The notes beneath the pieces are model-generated. The model saw nothing but the letters and a program-made list of their open reading frames with translations, was not told the DNA's origin and did no database searches. A program made the translations under genes and the position numbers. 64,000 bases of DNA. It comes from Thalassospira sp. HF15. GTDB lineage: Bacteria; Pseudomonadota; Alphaproteobacteria; Rhodospirillales; Thalassospiraceae. The stretch is taken from contig NZ_JAAVKI010000006.1 in assembly GCF_011806525.1 (NCBI RefSeq), forward strand, positions 62,001-126,000, read 5' to 3'. Positions 43,704 to 52,709 of this stretch are shown one piece after another (position 1 is the first letter of the stretch; the number at the start of each line of letters is the position of its first letter).

Positions 43704-43973
43704 CTAGAGCAGTTTCCGTTTAGATCGAAGCGTTTTGTTCGTGTTTGGCGAGTTGTTTGGCAAGGCACAGCGCGCAAGGGCGATGCGGGGCATCGTTCAA
43801 GCGGTGTAACGCCGCAAAACATCGCCAAACCGAACCCTGCGGGCCGGGACATTCTTCTGCCCCGCAGCGTCAAGGATCTTGACCGTAGCACCGCTACGCT
43901 CGGTGATCCTCTCCTTGCAGGAAAGAAGAATGCCTCCGGTAAAACGTTTCGATCTAAACGGAAACTGCTCTAG
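43704..43973. mobile_element. MITE-like element with 33-bp terminal inverted repeats, TA target
   Basis: A 270-bp non-coding element. The ends, 43704-43736 and 43941-43973, are inverted repeats matching at 32 of 33 positions, starting CTAGAGCAGTTTCCG. If the TA on both sides (43705-43706, 43971-43972) is the duplicated target, the element proper is 43707-43970, as in IS630/Tc1-type insertions. Inside are only shorter inverted repeats (for example CATTCTTC against GAAGAATG) and no transposase. The right end runs into the permease gene: its TAG stop (43972-43970) is made by the repeat. Confidence 0.8.
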
Positions 43974-44818
43974 CGGATACCGGCGCGCAAAAATGCCTGA
44001 ATAAACTGGCGCTGGAAGATCAGGAACGCCATTAAAAGTGGCGCGATGGTCATGATGGTTGCGGCACTGATGACTGAAATATCGACCCCGGTTTCAGGTG
44101 CACCAAAAAGTGACAAACCAACGGTTAGCGGCCGAGTATCGGGCGAGTTGGTGACAATCAATGGCCACAGGAAATTGTTCCAGTGCGTGGCAATCGACAC
44201 CAGCGCATAGGCCAGATAAACCGGCTTGGCGGCAGGCATATAGACCTTCCACAGAACGCCCATCCAACTGCACCCTTCGATCCGCGCTGCTTCTTCGAGC
44301 TCAATGGGCACGGATTTGAATGCCTGCCTGAGTAGGAAAATGCCAAACGCACTGGCCATATAAGGCAGGCCAATGCCAAGGGCGGTGTCAAACAGGCCAA
44401 GTTTGGAAATGATGGCGTAGTTTTCAACAATCAGCACTTCGGGCAGGATGAAAAGCTGCAACAGCACTAGGATAAAGAGAGTGTCGCGCCCCTTGAATTC
44501 AAACCGGGCAAAAGCAAACCCGGCAAGGGTACAGAGCACCAGTTGCCCGGCCAGGATGAGAGTCACCAGAATCACGGTATTGGCAAAATACCCGCCCCAC
44601 GGTACCGCCCCCCAGACATAGGTGAAATTCTCAAACGTCAGCGGGCTGGAAAAATCCAGACCAAGGGCGGTGCCCGATGGCTGCAACGCCGCCCAAGCGG
44701 CAAACAGCAAAGGTGAAATCCAGACAATCGCCAGAACCCATGCGCCAAGTGTATCAAGCACCTTGTCAAAATCGGGCAGGGTGCGTTTGTTTGAGACGGC
44801 AGTCATCGCATTATTCAT
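43970..44818 (-). CDS. Carbohydrate-type ABC permease, UgpE/MalG-like
   Basis: A 282-residue inner-membrane permease of the CUT1 family, six membrane helices. The EAA loop is ELEEAARIEGCSWMGVLWKVYMPAAKP and the family motif QAFKSVPIELEEAARIEG is intact. It starts at ATG 44818, overlapping the preceding permease stop by 4 bases; an ATG at 44833 is possible. Its last codons lead into the terminal repeat of the MITE-like element, which provides the stop, so the natural C-terminus may have been slightly changed (ends FLRAGIR). It is the last gene of the DeoR-headed operon. Confidence 0.9.
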   Translation of the reverse strand: MNNAMTAVSNKRTLPDFDKVLDTLGAWVLAIVWISPLLFAAWAALQPSGTALGLDFSSPLTFENFTYVWGAVPWGGYFANTVILVTLILAGQLVLCTLAGFAFARFEFKGRDTLFILVLLQLFILPEVLIVENYAIISKLGLFDTALGIGLPYMASAFGIFLLRQAFKSVPIELEEAARIEGCSWMGVLWKVYMPAAKPVYLAYALVSIATHWNNFLWPLIVTNSPDTRPLTVGLSLFGAPETGVDISVISAATIMTIAPLLMAFLIFQRQFIQAFLRAGIR

Positions 44819-45708
44819 CGGTAGTGGGTCCATTTTTCAACCAGTCGGAACTGCGCGACAGCAACAAGGCCAAGCACCAGAAGGACAAGAATGGTCATGG
44901 CAGCGGCATGCGGGCTGTCGAAATAGGCAAATGCCATTTCCCAAATCCAGTACAGGATCAGTTTGGAGGCATTGTTTGGACCGCCCTTGGTCAGGATGAA
45001 CAAATGATCGATCAGCTTGACCGAATTGATCATCGCGTTAACAAAGACAAAGATCGTGGTCGGCATCAAAAGCGGCAACAACACGCGCCGCGTATAGGTC
45101 CAACGACCGGCCCCCTCAATCCGGGCGGCTTCGCGCAGATCTGGCGGGATGGTCTGAAGGGCTGCGAGGTAAAAGATCATGAAGAACCCGGCCTCTTTCC
45201 AGATCGTCACGATGATGACGGACGCCAGTGCGGTTTCGGGCTGCCCCAGCCAGTTGGTCGGTGAGGCCCCGAAAAAGCCGGTAATCTGATCAATCACGCC
45301 AAGGTCCGGGGTGTAGAAAAACAGCCACAGATTGGCCGCGGCAATCATCGGCAGGATGGTCGGCGTGAAATAGGCGCTGCGAACAAACGACCGGGCCGGG
45401 ATATGCGCATTGGCCCAAAGCGCCATGATCAGCGCAAAGATGATCGAAACCGGGATGGTGACACCGGCGTAAATCAGGTTGTTGGTCGCCACCGTCCAGA
45501 AGGTCGGATCCGCAAACAGGTCGCCATAATTTTCAAACCCGGCAAAGATCGACGGGCGGCGCGATGTGCCACGGGTAAACAGGCTGTGCCAGAAGGTCGC
45601 GATGGCCGGGTAAAAGGCAAACAAACTCATCAGCGCCAATGCCGGTGCCGCCAGCATCCAGCCATAAAGCGCTAACCTGCGTTGTTGAAGTCGGGCCATT
45701 TCGTTCAT
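44815..45708 (-). CDS. Carbohydrate-type ABC permease, UgpA/MalF-like
   Basis: A 297-residue inner-membrane permease of the CUT1 family. Six membrane helices; the EAA loop is DLREAARIEGAGRWTYTRRVLLPLLMPT. A LTKGGPNNASKLILYWIWEMAF motif after the loop is typical of UgpA/lactose-type permeases. I use the ATG at 45708; a TTG at 45726 is less likely. It pairs with the 43970-44818 product. The 110-base gap to the binding-protein gene holds a perfect 11-bp hairpin. Confidence 0.9.
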   Translation of the reverse strand: MNEMARLQQRRLALYGWMLAAPALALMSLFAFYPAIATFWHSLFTRGTSRRPSIFAGFENYGDLFADPTFWTVATNNLIYAGVTIPVSIIFALIMALWANAHIPARSFVRSAYFTPTILPMIAAANLWLFFYTPDLGVIDQITGFFGASPTNWLGQPETALASVIIVTIWKEAGFFMIFYLAALQTIPPDLREAARIEGAGRWTYTRRVLLPLLMPTTIFVFVNAMINSVKLIDHLFILTKGGPNNASKLILYWIWEMAFAYFDSPHAAAMTILVLLVLGLVAVAQFRLVEKWTHYR

Positions 45709-45772
45709 GGTCGGCACGTCCTGCAAAGAAATTAATTAATCAAATTAATGGGTCCTGACCCTAAACAAAGGT

Positions 45773-45801
45773 GCCGAAGCGGGGATGTATCCCGCTTCGG
45801 C
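45773..45801 (-). other. Intercistronic hairpin after binding-protein gene
   Basis: GCCGAAGCGGG/CCCGCTTCGGC, a perfect 11-bp stem with a 7-base loop, lies 18 bases past the binding-protein stop, before the permease genes. It mirrors the hairpin at 4532-4560 in the other ABC operon and probably protects the upstream mRNA; no good T-run. Confidence 0.65.
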
Positions 45802-45818
45802 GTGCAGATCGGGCAGTC

Positions 45819-47084
45819 TTACTGGAAGGCCCGCAGAAGACGCTTGGCTTCGGCCTGGGCATCGCCAAGGGCTTCTTTTGGTGTTTTTTCACCGGTCAGG
45901 GCTGCCTGAATGGCGTTGTTCAAACCTTCGCGGACGCGTGCTGTGTCATAGGTCGAGAACTCGGCAACCGAAACTTCAAGCTGATCACGGGCGACAAGTG
46001 CCGGCGGGAAGTCTGCCGCGTATGATTTCAGCGCATCGGTTTCATAAGCCGCCGGGGTAACGCCGACATAACCGGTCGCGATTGACCATTCTGCGGCACG
46101 TTCCGGTGCCGTCATGTATTTAATCAGCGCCAGCGATGCTTCTTTCTGTTCGTCAGTGGAATCCTTGAACAGATAGAAGTTGCCGCCACCGGTCGGTGAG
46201 CCCGGCTGTTTGTGTTTGGGCAGCATGGCAACGCCAAAATCAAATTTGGCTTCGCGTTTAACCGCCGACAGGTTGCCGGTCGAATGCCACATCATTGCGG
46301 TCTGGCCCTGCACAAAGGCCTGACGGAGCGTGCCCCATTCAATGGTGCCTTCGGGCATGATTTTTTCTTCGGTCGCCATGTCGCGCCAGAATTCAAGCGC
46401 TTCGACAACGGCGGGATCATCGAAATACGTCTCGGTGCCATCACCGCTCATTAGTTCCTTACCATTCTGGATGGTAAAGCACTGGAACATCCAGTACGGA
46501 TAGCCGGTGGATGGCACCATCAGGCCCCATTTGCCGTCTTTCGAAAGCGCCTTGCCGGTGGAGACAAGTTCTTCCCAGGTTTGCGGCGGCATTTCCGGAT
46601 CAAGGCCAGCTTCGCGGAACATGTCCTTGTTGTAGTACATGACGATGGTCGAACGCTGGAACGGGATGCCCCAGGTTTTGCCATCAACATCGCCATTGGC
46701 CATCAGCGCCGGGTAGAAGCTGTTGAGCCATTCCTTGTCTTCTGCAGTTTTGACAACGTCATCAAACGGGACAATCAGGTCCTGTTCGATCAGATCGTAA
46801 ACGTCGATCGAGAACATGACCGAAAGCTGTGCCGGATCGCCGCTTTTGATGGCGGACACAGCGCGCAGACGGGTATCGTCATAGTTGCCAGCATAGATGG
46901 CATTGACTTTGACATCCGGGTTTTCGGCTTCAAACCCGTCGATCATGCCGTCAATGACCTCGGTCAGCGGGCCGCCAACAGCGACGGGATAGTACATGGT
47001 CAGTTCGGTGGCAGCAAAGGCAGGGGTGGCTGCCGTTGCCATCAGTCCGGCTGCAAGCGCAGCACTGGTTACGATGTTACGCAT
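45819..47084 (-). CDS. Periplasmic sugar/glycerol-phosphate-type binding protein
   Basis: A 421-residue CUT1-type solute-binding protein. Residues 1-24 form a signal peptide (RNIVTSAALAAGLMATAATPAFA). The mature protein begins TELTMYYPVAVGGPLTEVIDGMIDGFE, close in style to UgpB, and has GIPFQRSTIVMYYNKDMFREAGLDP and GGGNFYLFKDS, the ligand-cleft region seen in UgpB-like proteins. This hints at sn-glycerol 3-phosphate or a glycerophosphodiester as ligand, but sugars or polyols are equally possible. It lies between the ATPase gene and the permeases. Confidence 0.9.
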   Translation of the reverse strand: MRNIVTSAALAAGLMATAATPAFAATELTMYYPVAVGGPLTEVIDGMIDGFEAENPDVKVNAIYAGNYDDTRLRAVSAIKSGDPAQLSVMFSIDVYDLIEQDLIVPFDDVVKTAEDKEWLNSFYPALMANGDVDGKTWGIPFQRSTIVMYYNKDMFREAGLDPEMPPQTWEELVSTGKALSKDGKWGLMVPSTGYPYWMFQCFTIQNGKELMSGDGTETYFDDPAVVEALEFWRDMATEEKIMPEGTIEWGTLRQAFVQGQTAMMWHSTGNLSAVKREAKFDFGVAMLPKHKQPGSPTGGGNFYLFKDSTDEQKEASLALIKYMTAPERAAEWSIATGYVGVTPAAYETDALKSYAADFPPALVARDQLEVSVAEFSTYDTARVREGLNNAIQAALTGEKTPKEALGDAQAEAKRLLRAFQ

Positions 47085-47100
47085 GAACAAAAATTCCCTG

Positions 47101-48225
47101 TTAAAGTATCGAAGTTGCAGTGTCAGGTTGAGAGGTGATCTTGGTATCTTGCGCTGGTGTGGACGGCCCTGTCGGAGTCAGACGATGACCATCTTCGCCA
47201 TCAAACCAGTGGGCCGCAGCGCCGGCCCAACTGAGCGAGACTTCCGTCCCGGGCGAAATTTCAACGCGACCGGGCAGGCGGGCGGTGGCCCCATCGGTGC
47301 CCGGGATCGCAACAAATACAAATGTCTCCGCACCAAGAAATTCATTGCCCGTGACCGTGGCGGGAATGCCCCATGGCTGATCTTTATGCTCGGTCGAAAG
47401 AATCAAATCTTCAGGACGGATGCCAAAGGTCAGGATGTTGGTATTAACCCCGTCTGGGATGACCGATGCGGGCAGGGCGTTTGCCGGGATCAGGGTCATG
47501 GGCGGGCTTCCGACAAAACCGGCGGCAAAGGCGGTGGCGGGTTTTAGGTAAAGGTCTGCCGGGTTGCCGATCTGTTCGATCCGACCATCCTTCATCAGAA
47601 TAACGATGTCGGCCATGCTCATGGCTTCGGTCTGATCGTGGGTGACATAAACAACCGTGATGCCAAGGCGCTGTTGTAGGTCGCGGATATCCTTGCGCAC
47701 GGCATGGCGCAGCTTGGCATCCAGGTTTGAAAGTGGCTCGTCCATCAGGCACAGCGGATGGCCGGCAACAATCGCGCGTGCCAGTGCGACCCGTTGGCGT
47801 TGCCCCCCCGAAAGCTGGGCGGGTTTGCGATCCTCGTATCCTTCGAGGCCGGTAACACGCAGGGCATCATCAAGACGGGTTTTGATCTCGTCCTTTTTGG
47901 TTTTGCGCACCTTAAGGCCAAAGACGATGTTTTCAGCGACACTCAGGTGCGGGAACAGGGCATAGGATTGAAACACCATCGACAGGCCGCGCTTGGATGG
48001 CGGCGCGCTGGTGACATCCTTGCCGTCAATTTCAATGGTGCCGTGATCCGCTGTTTCCAGACCTGCAATCAAACGCAAGGTCGTCGATTTTCCGCATCCC
48101 GACGGGCCGAGCAGGACGACAAAACTGCCACGCGGAATTTCAAGCGACAGGTCATGCACGCCATTGCCGCCGTTAAACACGCGCGACACGGAATTGATGC
48201 GAATAAAGGGAGGCTGGCTAGTCAT
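47101..48225 (-). CDS. ABC transporter ATP-binding protein, UgpC/MalK-like
   Basis: A 374-residue CUT1-type ATPase. Walker A is GPSGCGKSTT, the Q-loop VFQSYALFPHLSV, the signature LSGGQRQRVALARAI, Walker B PLCLMDEPLSNLDAK and the switch His VTHDQTEAMSMAD. A C-terminal OB/TOBE domain (about 245-350) may take regulatory contacts. The start overlaps the DeoR stop by 4 bases, so regulator and transporter are coupled. It energises the two permeases at 43970-45708. Confidence 0.93.
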   Translation of the reverse strand: MTSQPPFIRINSVSRVFNGGNGVHDLSLEIPRGSFVVLLGPSGCGKSTTLRLIAGLETADHGTIEIDGKDVTSAPPSKRGLSMVFQSYALFPHLSVAENIVFGLKVRKTKKDEIKTRLDDALRVTGLEGYEDRKPAQLSGGQRQRVALARAIVAGHPLCLMDEPLSNLDAKLRHAVRKDIRDLQQRLGITVVYVTHDQTEAMSMADIVILMKDGRIEQIGNPADLYLKPATAFAAGFVGSPPMTLIPANALPASVIPDGVNTNILTFGIRPEDLILSTEHKDQPWGIPATVTGNEFLGAETFVFVAIPGTDGATARLPGRVEISPGTEVSLSWAGAAAHWFDGEDGHRLTPTGPSTPAQDTKITSQPDTATSIL

Positions 48226-49007
48226 TCGTAACCTTCGCTTTTGGCAATTTGCAGGCGCGCGCGAACGTTCTCGCGGTTAAATAACGGATCGAAAACACCA
48301 CCGGGCACGCCATCGACCACGATCAAGTCGGGGTCGGTGATATGACCGCCCTTGGCGGGGGCCGGACGGCCGAATTTCGATTGATCGGCAACAAGGATGG
48401 AATTGCGGCAATTGGCGGCAATCGCCTGACGCAGCAACACTTCTCGATGGTCAAAATCGGTCAGGGTTCCATCGGGCTCGATGCCGCCGACGCCAAACAG
48501 GCCGTAATCGACCTTGTATTTGTTAAACATCATTTCGGCTTCGGGGCTGATGACGTCGCGATCAGGCAGGCGCAACGTGCCGCCGGGAATGACAATCCGG
48601 TTGCCGGTATTGTTACCCAGCGCCATGGCGGCATTCATGTTGTTGGTAATCACGGTCAAATGGCGATGATCGACAAGATTGAGCGCCACAAGTTCAAGGG
48701 TGCTGCCAATCCCGATCAGGATCGATGCCCCGTCGGGGATCAGGCTTGCGACATGCAGGGATATGGCATGCTTGGCGGCGATATTGGTGACCTGACGGCT
48801 GTCATAGGACAGGTTCATGCCAGGCTCGCCAGCATATTCAACCCCGCCATGGCGACGGCGCACCAGATTGGCGTCGCTCAGCATATTGACGTCCCGGCGC
48901 ACGGTTTGCGGGGTAACGTCAAAATGCTCGGCCAGCTTGTCGATTGAGACAAAGCTGTCACGGCGCAGGATATCGATAATGTCGCGTTGTCGCGCAGATA
49001 TATTCAT
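48222..49007 (-). CDS. DeoR/GlpR family transcriptional repressor
   Basis: A 261-residue DeoR-type regulator. N-terminal HTH: RQRDIIDILRRDSFVSIDKLAEHFDVTPQTVRRDVNMLSDANLVRRRHGG. The C-terminal sugar-phosphate isomerase-like sensor domain includes ILIGIGSTLELVA and DYGLFGVGGIEPDGTLTDFD. Members usually respond to a phosphorylated sugar or glycerol 3-phosphate, fitting the UgpB-like transporter that follows with a 4-base overlap. The ATG at 49007 is used; the gene directly follows a 9-bp palindrome at 49008-49048 that is the likely auto-operator. Confidence 0.9.
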   Translation of the reverse strand: MNISARQRDIIDILRRDSFVSIDKLAEHFDVTPQTVRRDVNMLSDANLVRRRHGGVEYAGEPGMNLSYDSRQVTNIAAKHAISLHVASLIPDGASILIGIGSTLELVALNLVDHRHLTVITNNMNAAMALGNNTGNRIVIPGGTLRLPDRDVISPEAEMMFNKYKVDYGLFGVGGIEPDGTLTDFDHREVLLRQAIAANCRNSILVADQSKFGRPAPAKGGHITDPDLIVVDGVPGGVFDPLFNRENVRARLQIAKSEGYE

Positions 49008-49048
49008 ATGATCGTTCAATTTGTTGTTTTGAACATGAAAACGATCAT
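49008..49048. promoter_or_regulatory. Inverted repeat upstream of the deoR-type gene
   Basis: ATGATCGTT at 49008-49016 and AACGATCAT at 49040-49048 are perfect inverted copies, with inner TTCAA/TTGAA matches. The repeat abuts the start codon of the regulator and should let it repress its own operon. Nothing else is evident in 49049-49197. Confidence 0.55.
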
Positions 49049-49197
49049 AGGAGGCTTCGTTGTCACTACGGTTTCAGGTAAGTGACATTCGTGTGAATGT
49101 TCCCAAGGATGTGAATGGTTTGGGAAACTGCGGGTTTTCCGGGAATGTGCGAACAAACGTCGTAGAAAAATTCGTTAAGGCTATGACGGGGCTTCAA

Positions 49198-49231
49198 CAA
49201 AAAAACGCCGCCCAATGTGTAAGGACGGCGT
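49198..49231 (-). terminator. Intrinsic terminator after the LOG gene
   Basis: On the minus strand, ACGCCGTCC pairs with GGGCGGCGT (one mismatch) and TTTTTTT follows. It lies 32 bases past the stop of the gene at 49263. Confidence 0.85.
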
Positions 49232-49262
49232 CTTGATGTTTGATTATCGCGTTGTGTGTCGA

Positions 49263-49847
49263 TCAGAACAGCTTTTCGCGCGGATCGAATTTCGGGGCCG
49301 GTTCGGCGGCAAGCTGTTCGAAAACTTCATCAAGCGTATTGGCAACCGTATAGAGGTTCTTGTGGCTTGGCCGGGCAAAGCCTTCGTCGATGATGGCGTC
49401 AATCATGTCGAAGCACTTGTCCCAGTAGCCAAGCGCGTTGAGGAACACCATCGGCTTGTCGTGAATGCCAAGCTGGCGCAGTGTCATCGCCTCGAACGCT
49501 TCGTCGAGGCTGCCAAGACCGCCAGCAAGGGTGACAAACGCATCGGAGCGTTTAAACATCTCGACCTTGCGTTCGTGCATGGATTTGCAAACGATCAGTT
49601 CGGAAAGCCCGGTATGGCCGACCTCGATATCATCAAGATGGGCCGGAATGATGCCAACAACCGTTCCGCCATTTTGCATGACGCCATCTGCAACAGCCCC
49701 CATCAGACCGATGCGTCCCCCGCCATAGACCAGCGTGATGTCGCGTTCGGCCATCATTTTGCCAAAGGCGATGGCGTTTTCCATGTGTTGCGGGTTCTTG
49801 CCATCCGAAGCACCGCAAAAGACACAGATTGATTTTACTTTTGTCAT
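49263..49847 (-). CDS. LOG family protein (cytokinin riboside phosphoribohydrolase-like)
   Basis: A 194-residue LOG-fold protein (TIGR00730). The family removes ribose 5-phosphate from nucleoside monophosphates. The nucleotide loop is YGGGRIGLMG at about 42-51. The second signature, normally PGGxGTxxE, reads AGGLGSLDE here, with Pro and Thr replaced, while the Glu is kept. The TLRQLGIHDKPMVFLN segment is standard. Start at 49847 (MTKVKSICVFCGASDG, the usual N-terminus). Bacterial members act in nucleotide salvage or cytokinin-like metabolism; the substitutions make activity uncertain. Confidence 0.9.
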   Translation of the reverse strand: MTKVKSICVFCGASDGKNPQHMENAIAFGKMMAERDITLVYGGGRIGLMGAVADGVMQNGGTVVGIIPAHLDDIEVGHTGLSELIVCKSMHERKVEMFKRSDAFVTLAGGLGSLDEAFEAMTLRQLGIHDKPMVFLNALGYWDKCFDMIDAIIDEGFARPSHKNLYTVANTLDEVFEQLAAEPAPKFDPREKLF

Positions 49848-50208
49848 GGCGACCTGCCTTTTGTTTCTTGTTTCGCAGGTAGCGGGACAGCGCATCTGAC
49901 GCGCAAGGTCCCGTACGGAAAGCGACCATAACCGATCAGATCGTTCTTGTGGCAGTAATTTCCGCATAGCAGCATCTGAAATAACCGTTTGAGTGCCAAA
50001 GCGATATCACCGTGCCATGATTTGATCGCCTTTGGCCGCAATATTGCCAATCAGCTGTGGCAGGTATCGGCAAGCTTTGTCTACCCGCAGAGCGCGCGCC
50101 TTTTTGGCGCAGGGTTAACAAGTTCTGAACCTGATTGTGGGATGGGTAAATCTCACAGCAGGAAACTGCACCCAAGGGAACCATAAGAAGAAGGCAGGAC
50201 CGCCCAAC

Positions 50209-51189
50209 GTGTTTGTCGACAGTCCATTTATTCTCGCCATCGTGATATCGGGCATCATCGCCGCTGTTTTGATGCTGGCCTTGTGGCTGGGGTTGGAACG
50301 CTCAGCCGCGCGTCGCCTTGTTTTGGGTGCGGTCATTCCGGCCGTTGCCGTGGCGGTGCCTGCGGCCATCGGGCTGCCTGAAACCGCGCGTGGGGGTGTT
50401 GGCGCCGCACTTTTGATGCTGGTGCTGGGCGGCGTTTGCGGCGCAATCATGGATTTTTCCAGACTGTCCGAACGCGTGTCCTTGGGCGTCGCCGGGATGA
50501 TTTTACTGCTTGGTGCCTGGCTGGTTCTTGCCGCCCCGATCAGTGGCCTGTCCTATCATCCCGCTGTGATCCAGATTGTTGCGTGGTTGGTATTCCTGAG
50601 TGTCGGGGGCTGCTTCCTGTGGGTGACCCGCCCGGATTTCTCCGAAGATGACGCTGAAAGCACCAAGCCTACCAAGGGCAGAAAGGCCAAGGGTAGCAAG
50701 ACAAAGACAACCAAGGCCTCGGCAGCGGATGCTGCGATTGATGCTGAAAACTTTGCCAAGCCCGGGCCGGTTGCAGTTCTGATGACACTGTCATTGGGGC
50801 AGGGGATCATCGTTTATCTGTTTGGTTTGACCGATTATGTTGTCTTGCAGGCCGCGTTGACGGTGGCACTGATTGTTGCCCTGATTTCGGAAAAGGCAGC
50901 CCCGCAATATCGTGTGGCGGTCTGGCTTGGCGTTGTTGGGGCCCTGATGGCGGGGGCGGCCAGTGCGATGATCATGGTTCCGGCTTCCTGCCTGGCATTT
51001 GCGGTATTGCTGCTGGTGGTGTCTGGTCGTCAGGCTTCCGTCAGATTGGCCGCGCATTTGCCCGATGACAATCCCGCACAGGCGGTCCTTTTGGGCAGTG
51101 TCGTAAAGGTCGGTGTTCTGGCCTTGCCGCTGATCATGGCGGCCTTGGTTGCCTATGTCGGTGCCGAAATGGCTGCCAAAGCACTTTGA
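50209..51189 (+). CDS. Hypothetical multi-pass membrane protein
   Basis: A 326-residue hydrophobic protein with about ten membrane segments in two groups. A Lys/Ala-rich cytoplasmic linker of about 45 residues (TKPTKGRKAKGSKTKTTKAS) separates them near residue 145-190. It starts with GTG at 50209; a further GTG at 50137 would add a poorly conserved-looking tail. The two halves are not obviously similar. There are no transporter motifs I can name. It has no close operon partner; the next gene begins 220 bases later, with nothing recognised between. Confidence 0.65.
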   Translation: MFVDSPFILAIVISGIIAAVLMLALWLGLERSAARRLVLGAVIPAVAVAVPAAIGLPETARGGVGAALLMLVLGGVCGAIMDFSRLSERVSLGVAGMILLLGAWLVLAAPISGLSYHPAVIQIVAWLVFLSVGGCFLWVTRPDFSEDDAESTKPTKGRKAKGSKTKTTKASAADAAIDAENFAKPGPVAVLMTLSLGQGIIVYLFGLTDYVVLQAALTVALIVALISEKAAPQYRVAVWLGVVGALMAGAASAMIMVPASCLAFAVLLLVVSGRQASVRLAAHLPDDNPAQAVLLGSVVKVGVLALPLIMAALVAYVGAEMAAKAL

Positions 51190-51409
51190 GGCAAAGGTTG
51201 ACTTGGGGCGAGTGGACTGATTCTCTTCATCTTTGCCTAACGGTTGCGCTGTATCGTTTATTCGTTACGTTATGGAAACTGCGCACTGAAAGTAGTACAA
51301 GTTTCTAATTAACGTGCTCGGCCGAATTGTTTGAGGGGAATATGGCAAGCAATTTCAGTGGTTTGAGCGCGACCGTTAAAAACATAAACATCGTTCAAGG
51401 ATATTTCCG

Positions 51410-52555
51410 GTGAAGCGACCCTATATCCTCGTCATAGTCGGCGTTGTACTGATCGTTGCAGCAATTGCGCTGAATTACATGCTGACCAAAAGTGCGGATG
51501 AAGAGACCGCACCGGCTGTAACGCAGACGCCTGCAGTAACCACTGAAACGACGCCAAACGAGCCGGAATCAGAACCGGACACCGCAGCACCCGAAATCAC
51601 CAATCCAAGCTTTGATGTCGTGCGCATTGGTCCGGACGGAAATGCCGTCATTGCAGGCCGCGCCGAACCCAACAGCACCGTGCGCATCCGCGAAGGTGAA
51701 GAGGTGATTGGTGAAGCCACCGCTGACGAGCGCGGCGAATGGGTTGTCTTGCCAAACAAACCTTTGGCAAGCGGTGATCGCGAATTGTCGCTTGAGGCTG
51801 AAGACGCCACTGGCAATGTGGCGAAGGCAGAAGACAAGGTCGTTGTCCTGATCCCTGAGGAAGAGGCACCGGCACAGGCTGCAGAAACCGCAACCGCTGA
51901 TGCAAGCGCTACCACCGAGAGCGCAGCGACAGAGGCTGATAATGCTGCCATTGAACCCAATGAACCGGCCGAAAAAAAGCAGCCGATTATCGCGCTTAAG
52001 GTCCCGGCCGAAGGCGATGGTGCGGCAACCGTGATGCAGGGACCGGCCCCAGAGGCCGCCCCGGCACAGGACGATGGCGAGACCCAGGATGCAAGCCTGC
52101 CGCGCCTGTCGATTGATATTGTCGATTACGATACCGAAGGTCGCGTCGCGATGTCGGGCAAGGCAGACCTTGATCACACGGTTCGGGTCTATCTTGATAA
52201 CAAGCATGTTGGCACGGCCCCGGCCGATGAAAACGGCAACTGGGCCCTGACCATTGGGGAGCCGATCGAGCCGGGCAACTACACGTTGCGCGCCGATCAG
52301 CTTGATAGCTCTGGCACGGTAACCGCGCGTGTTGAAATTCCGTTTGAACGGGCCCGTCCTGATCAAATTCTTGAGCCGGGATCACGTTATGTCGTTCAGC
52401 CGGGCAACAGCTTGTGGCGCATTGCACGCAGCACCTATGGCGAAGGCCTGAAATACTGGGTGATCTATCATCAGAACCGCAACCAGATCCGCGATCCTGA
52501 TCTGATTTACCCGGGGCAGATTTTTGCACTGCCGAACGAAGAAATTCCGCAATAA
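51410..52555 (+). CDS. Membrane-anchored LysM-domain protein
   Basis: A 381-residue envelope protein. An N-terminal membrane anchor (YILVIVGVVLIVAAIALNYML) is followed by an acidic, Ala/Thr/Glu-rich region. Two Ig-like folds interrupt it (about 65-150, VRIGPDGNAVIAGRAEPNSTVRI, and about 235-310, GRVAMSGKADLDHTVRVYLDN). A C-terminal LysM domain (about 325-378, YVVQPGNSLWRIARSTYGEGLKYWVIYHQN) binds peptidoglycan. The layout anchors the protein in the inner membrane and reaches the wall. It starts at GTG 51410 after AAGG. Similar LysM proteins scaffold cell-wall enzymes; its own role is unknown. Confidence 0.85.
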   Translation: MKRPYILVIVGVVLIVAAIALNYMLTKSADEETAPAVTQTPAVTTETTPNEPESEPDTAAPEITNPSFDVVRIGPDGNAVIAGRAEPNSTVRIREGEEVIGEATADERGEWVVLPNKPLASGDRELSLEAEDATGNVAKAEDKVVVLIPEEEAPAQAAETATADASATTESAATEADNAAIEPNEPAEKKQPIIALKVPAEGDGAATVMQGPAPEAAPAQDDGETQDASLPRLSIDIVDYDTEGRVAMSGKADLDHTVRVYLDNKHVGTAPADENGNWALTIGEPIEPGNYTLRADQLDSSGTVTARVEIPFERARPDQILEPGSRYVVQPGNSLWRIARSTYGEGLKYWVIYHQNRNQIRDPDLIYPGQIFALPNEEIPQ

Positions 52556-52574
52556 GCATCACTTTTCTTTGCGA

Positions 52575-52611
52575 GGGGCAAAGCACATGGTAAGTGTGTT
52601 TTGCCCCTTTT
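52575..52611 (+). terminator. Intrinsic terminator after the LysM gene
   Basis: A 13-pair stem GGGGCAAAGCACA/TGTGTTTTGCCCC (one G-T) with a 7-base loop and TTTT. Confidence 0.88.
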
Positions 52612-52709
52612 AAGTTTGGGGCCAAACAGTTGAACGCGGGTTGCGTTGCCCATTGTCATCACTAGATGCTAGGTAAGCGCCCGCCCGGTACCAATAGTAC
52701 CGAATTGAG

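Noticed and set aside
43475-43891. Minus-strand frame inside the MITE-like element
   Set aside because: It overlaps the LysR gene in antisense and shows no transposase motif.
43970-48225. Assignment as ugpBAEC
   Set aside because: Binding protein and DeoR type hint at glycerol phosphate, but the ligand site could not be confirmed, so no symbols were given.
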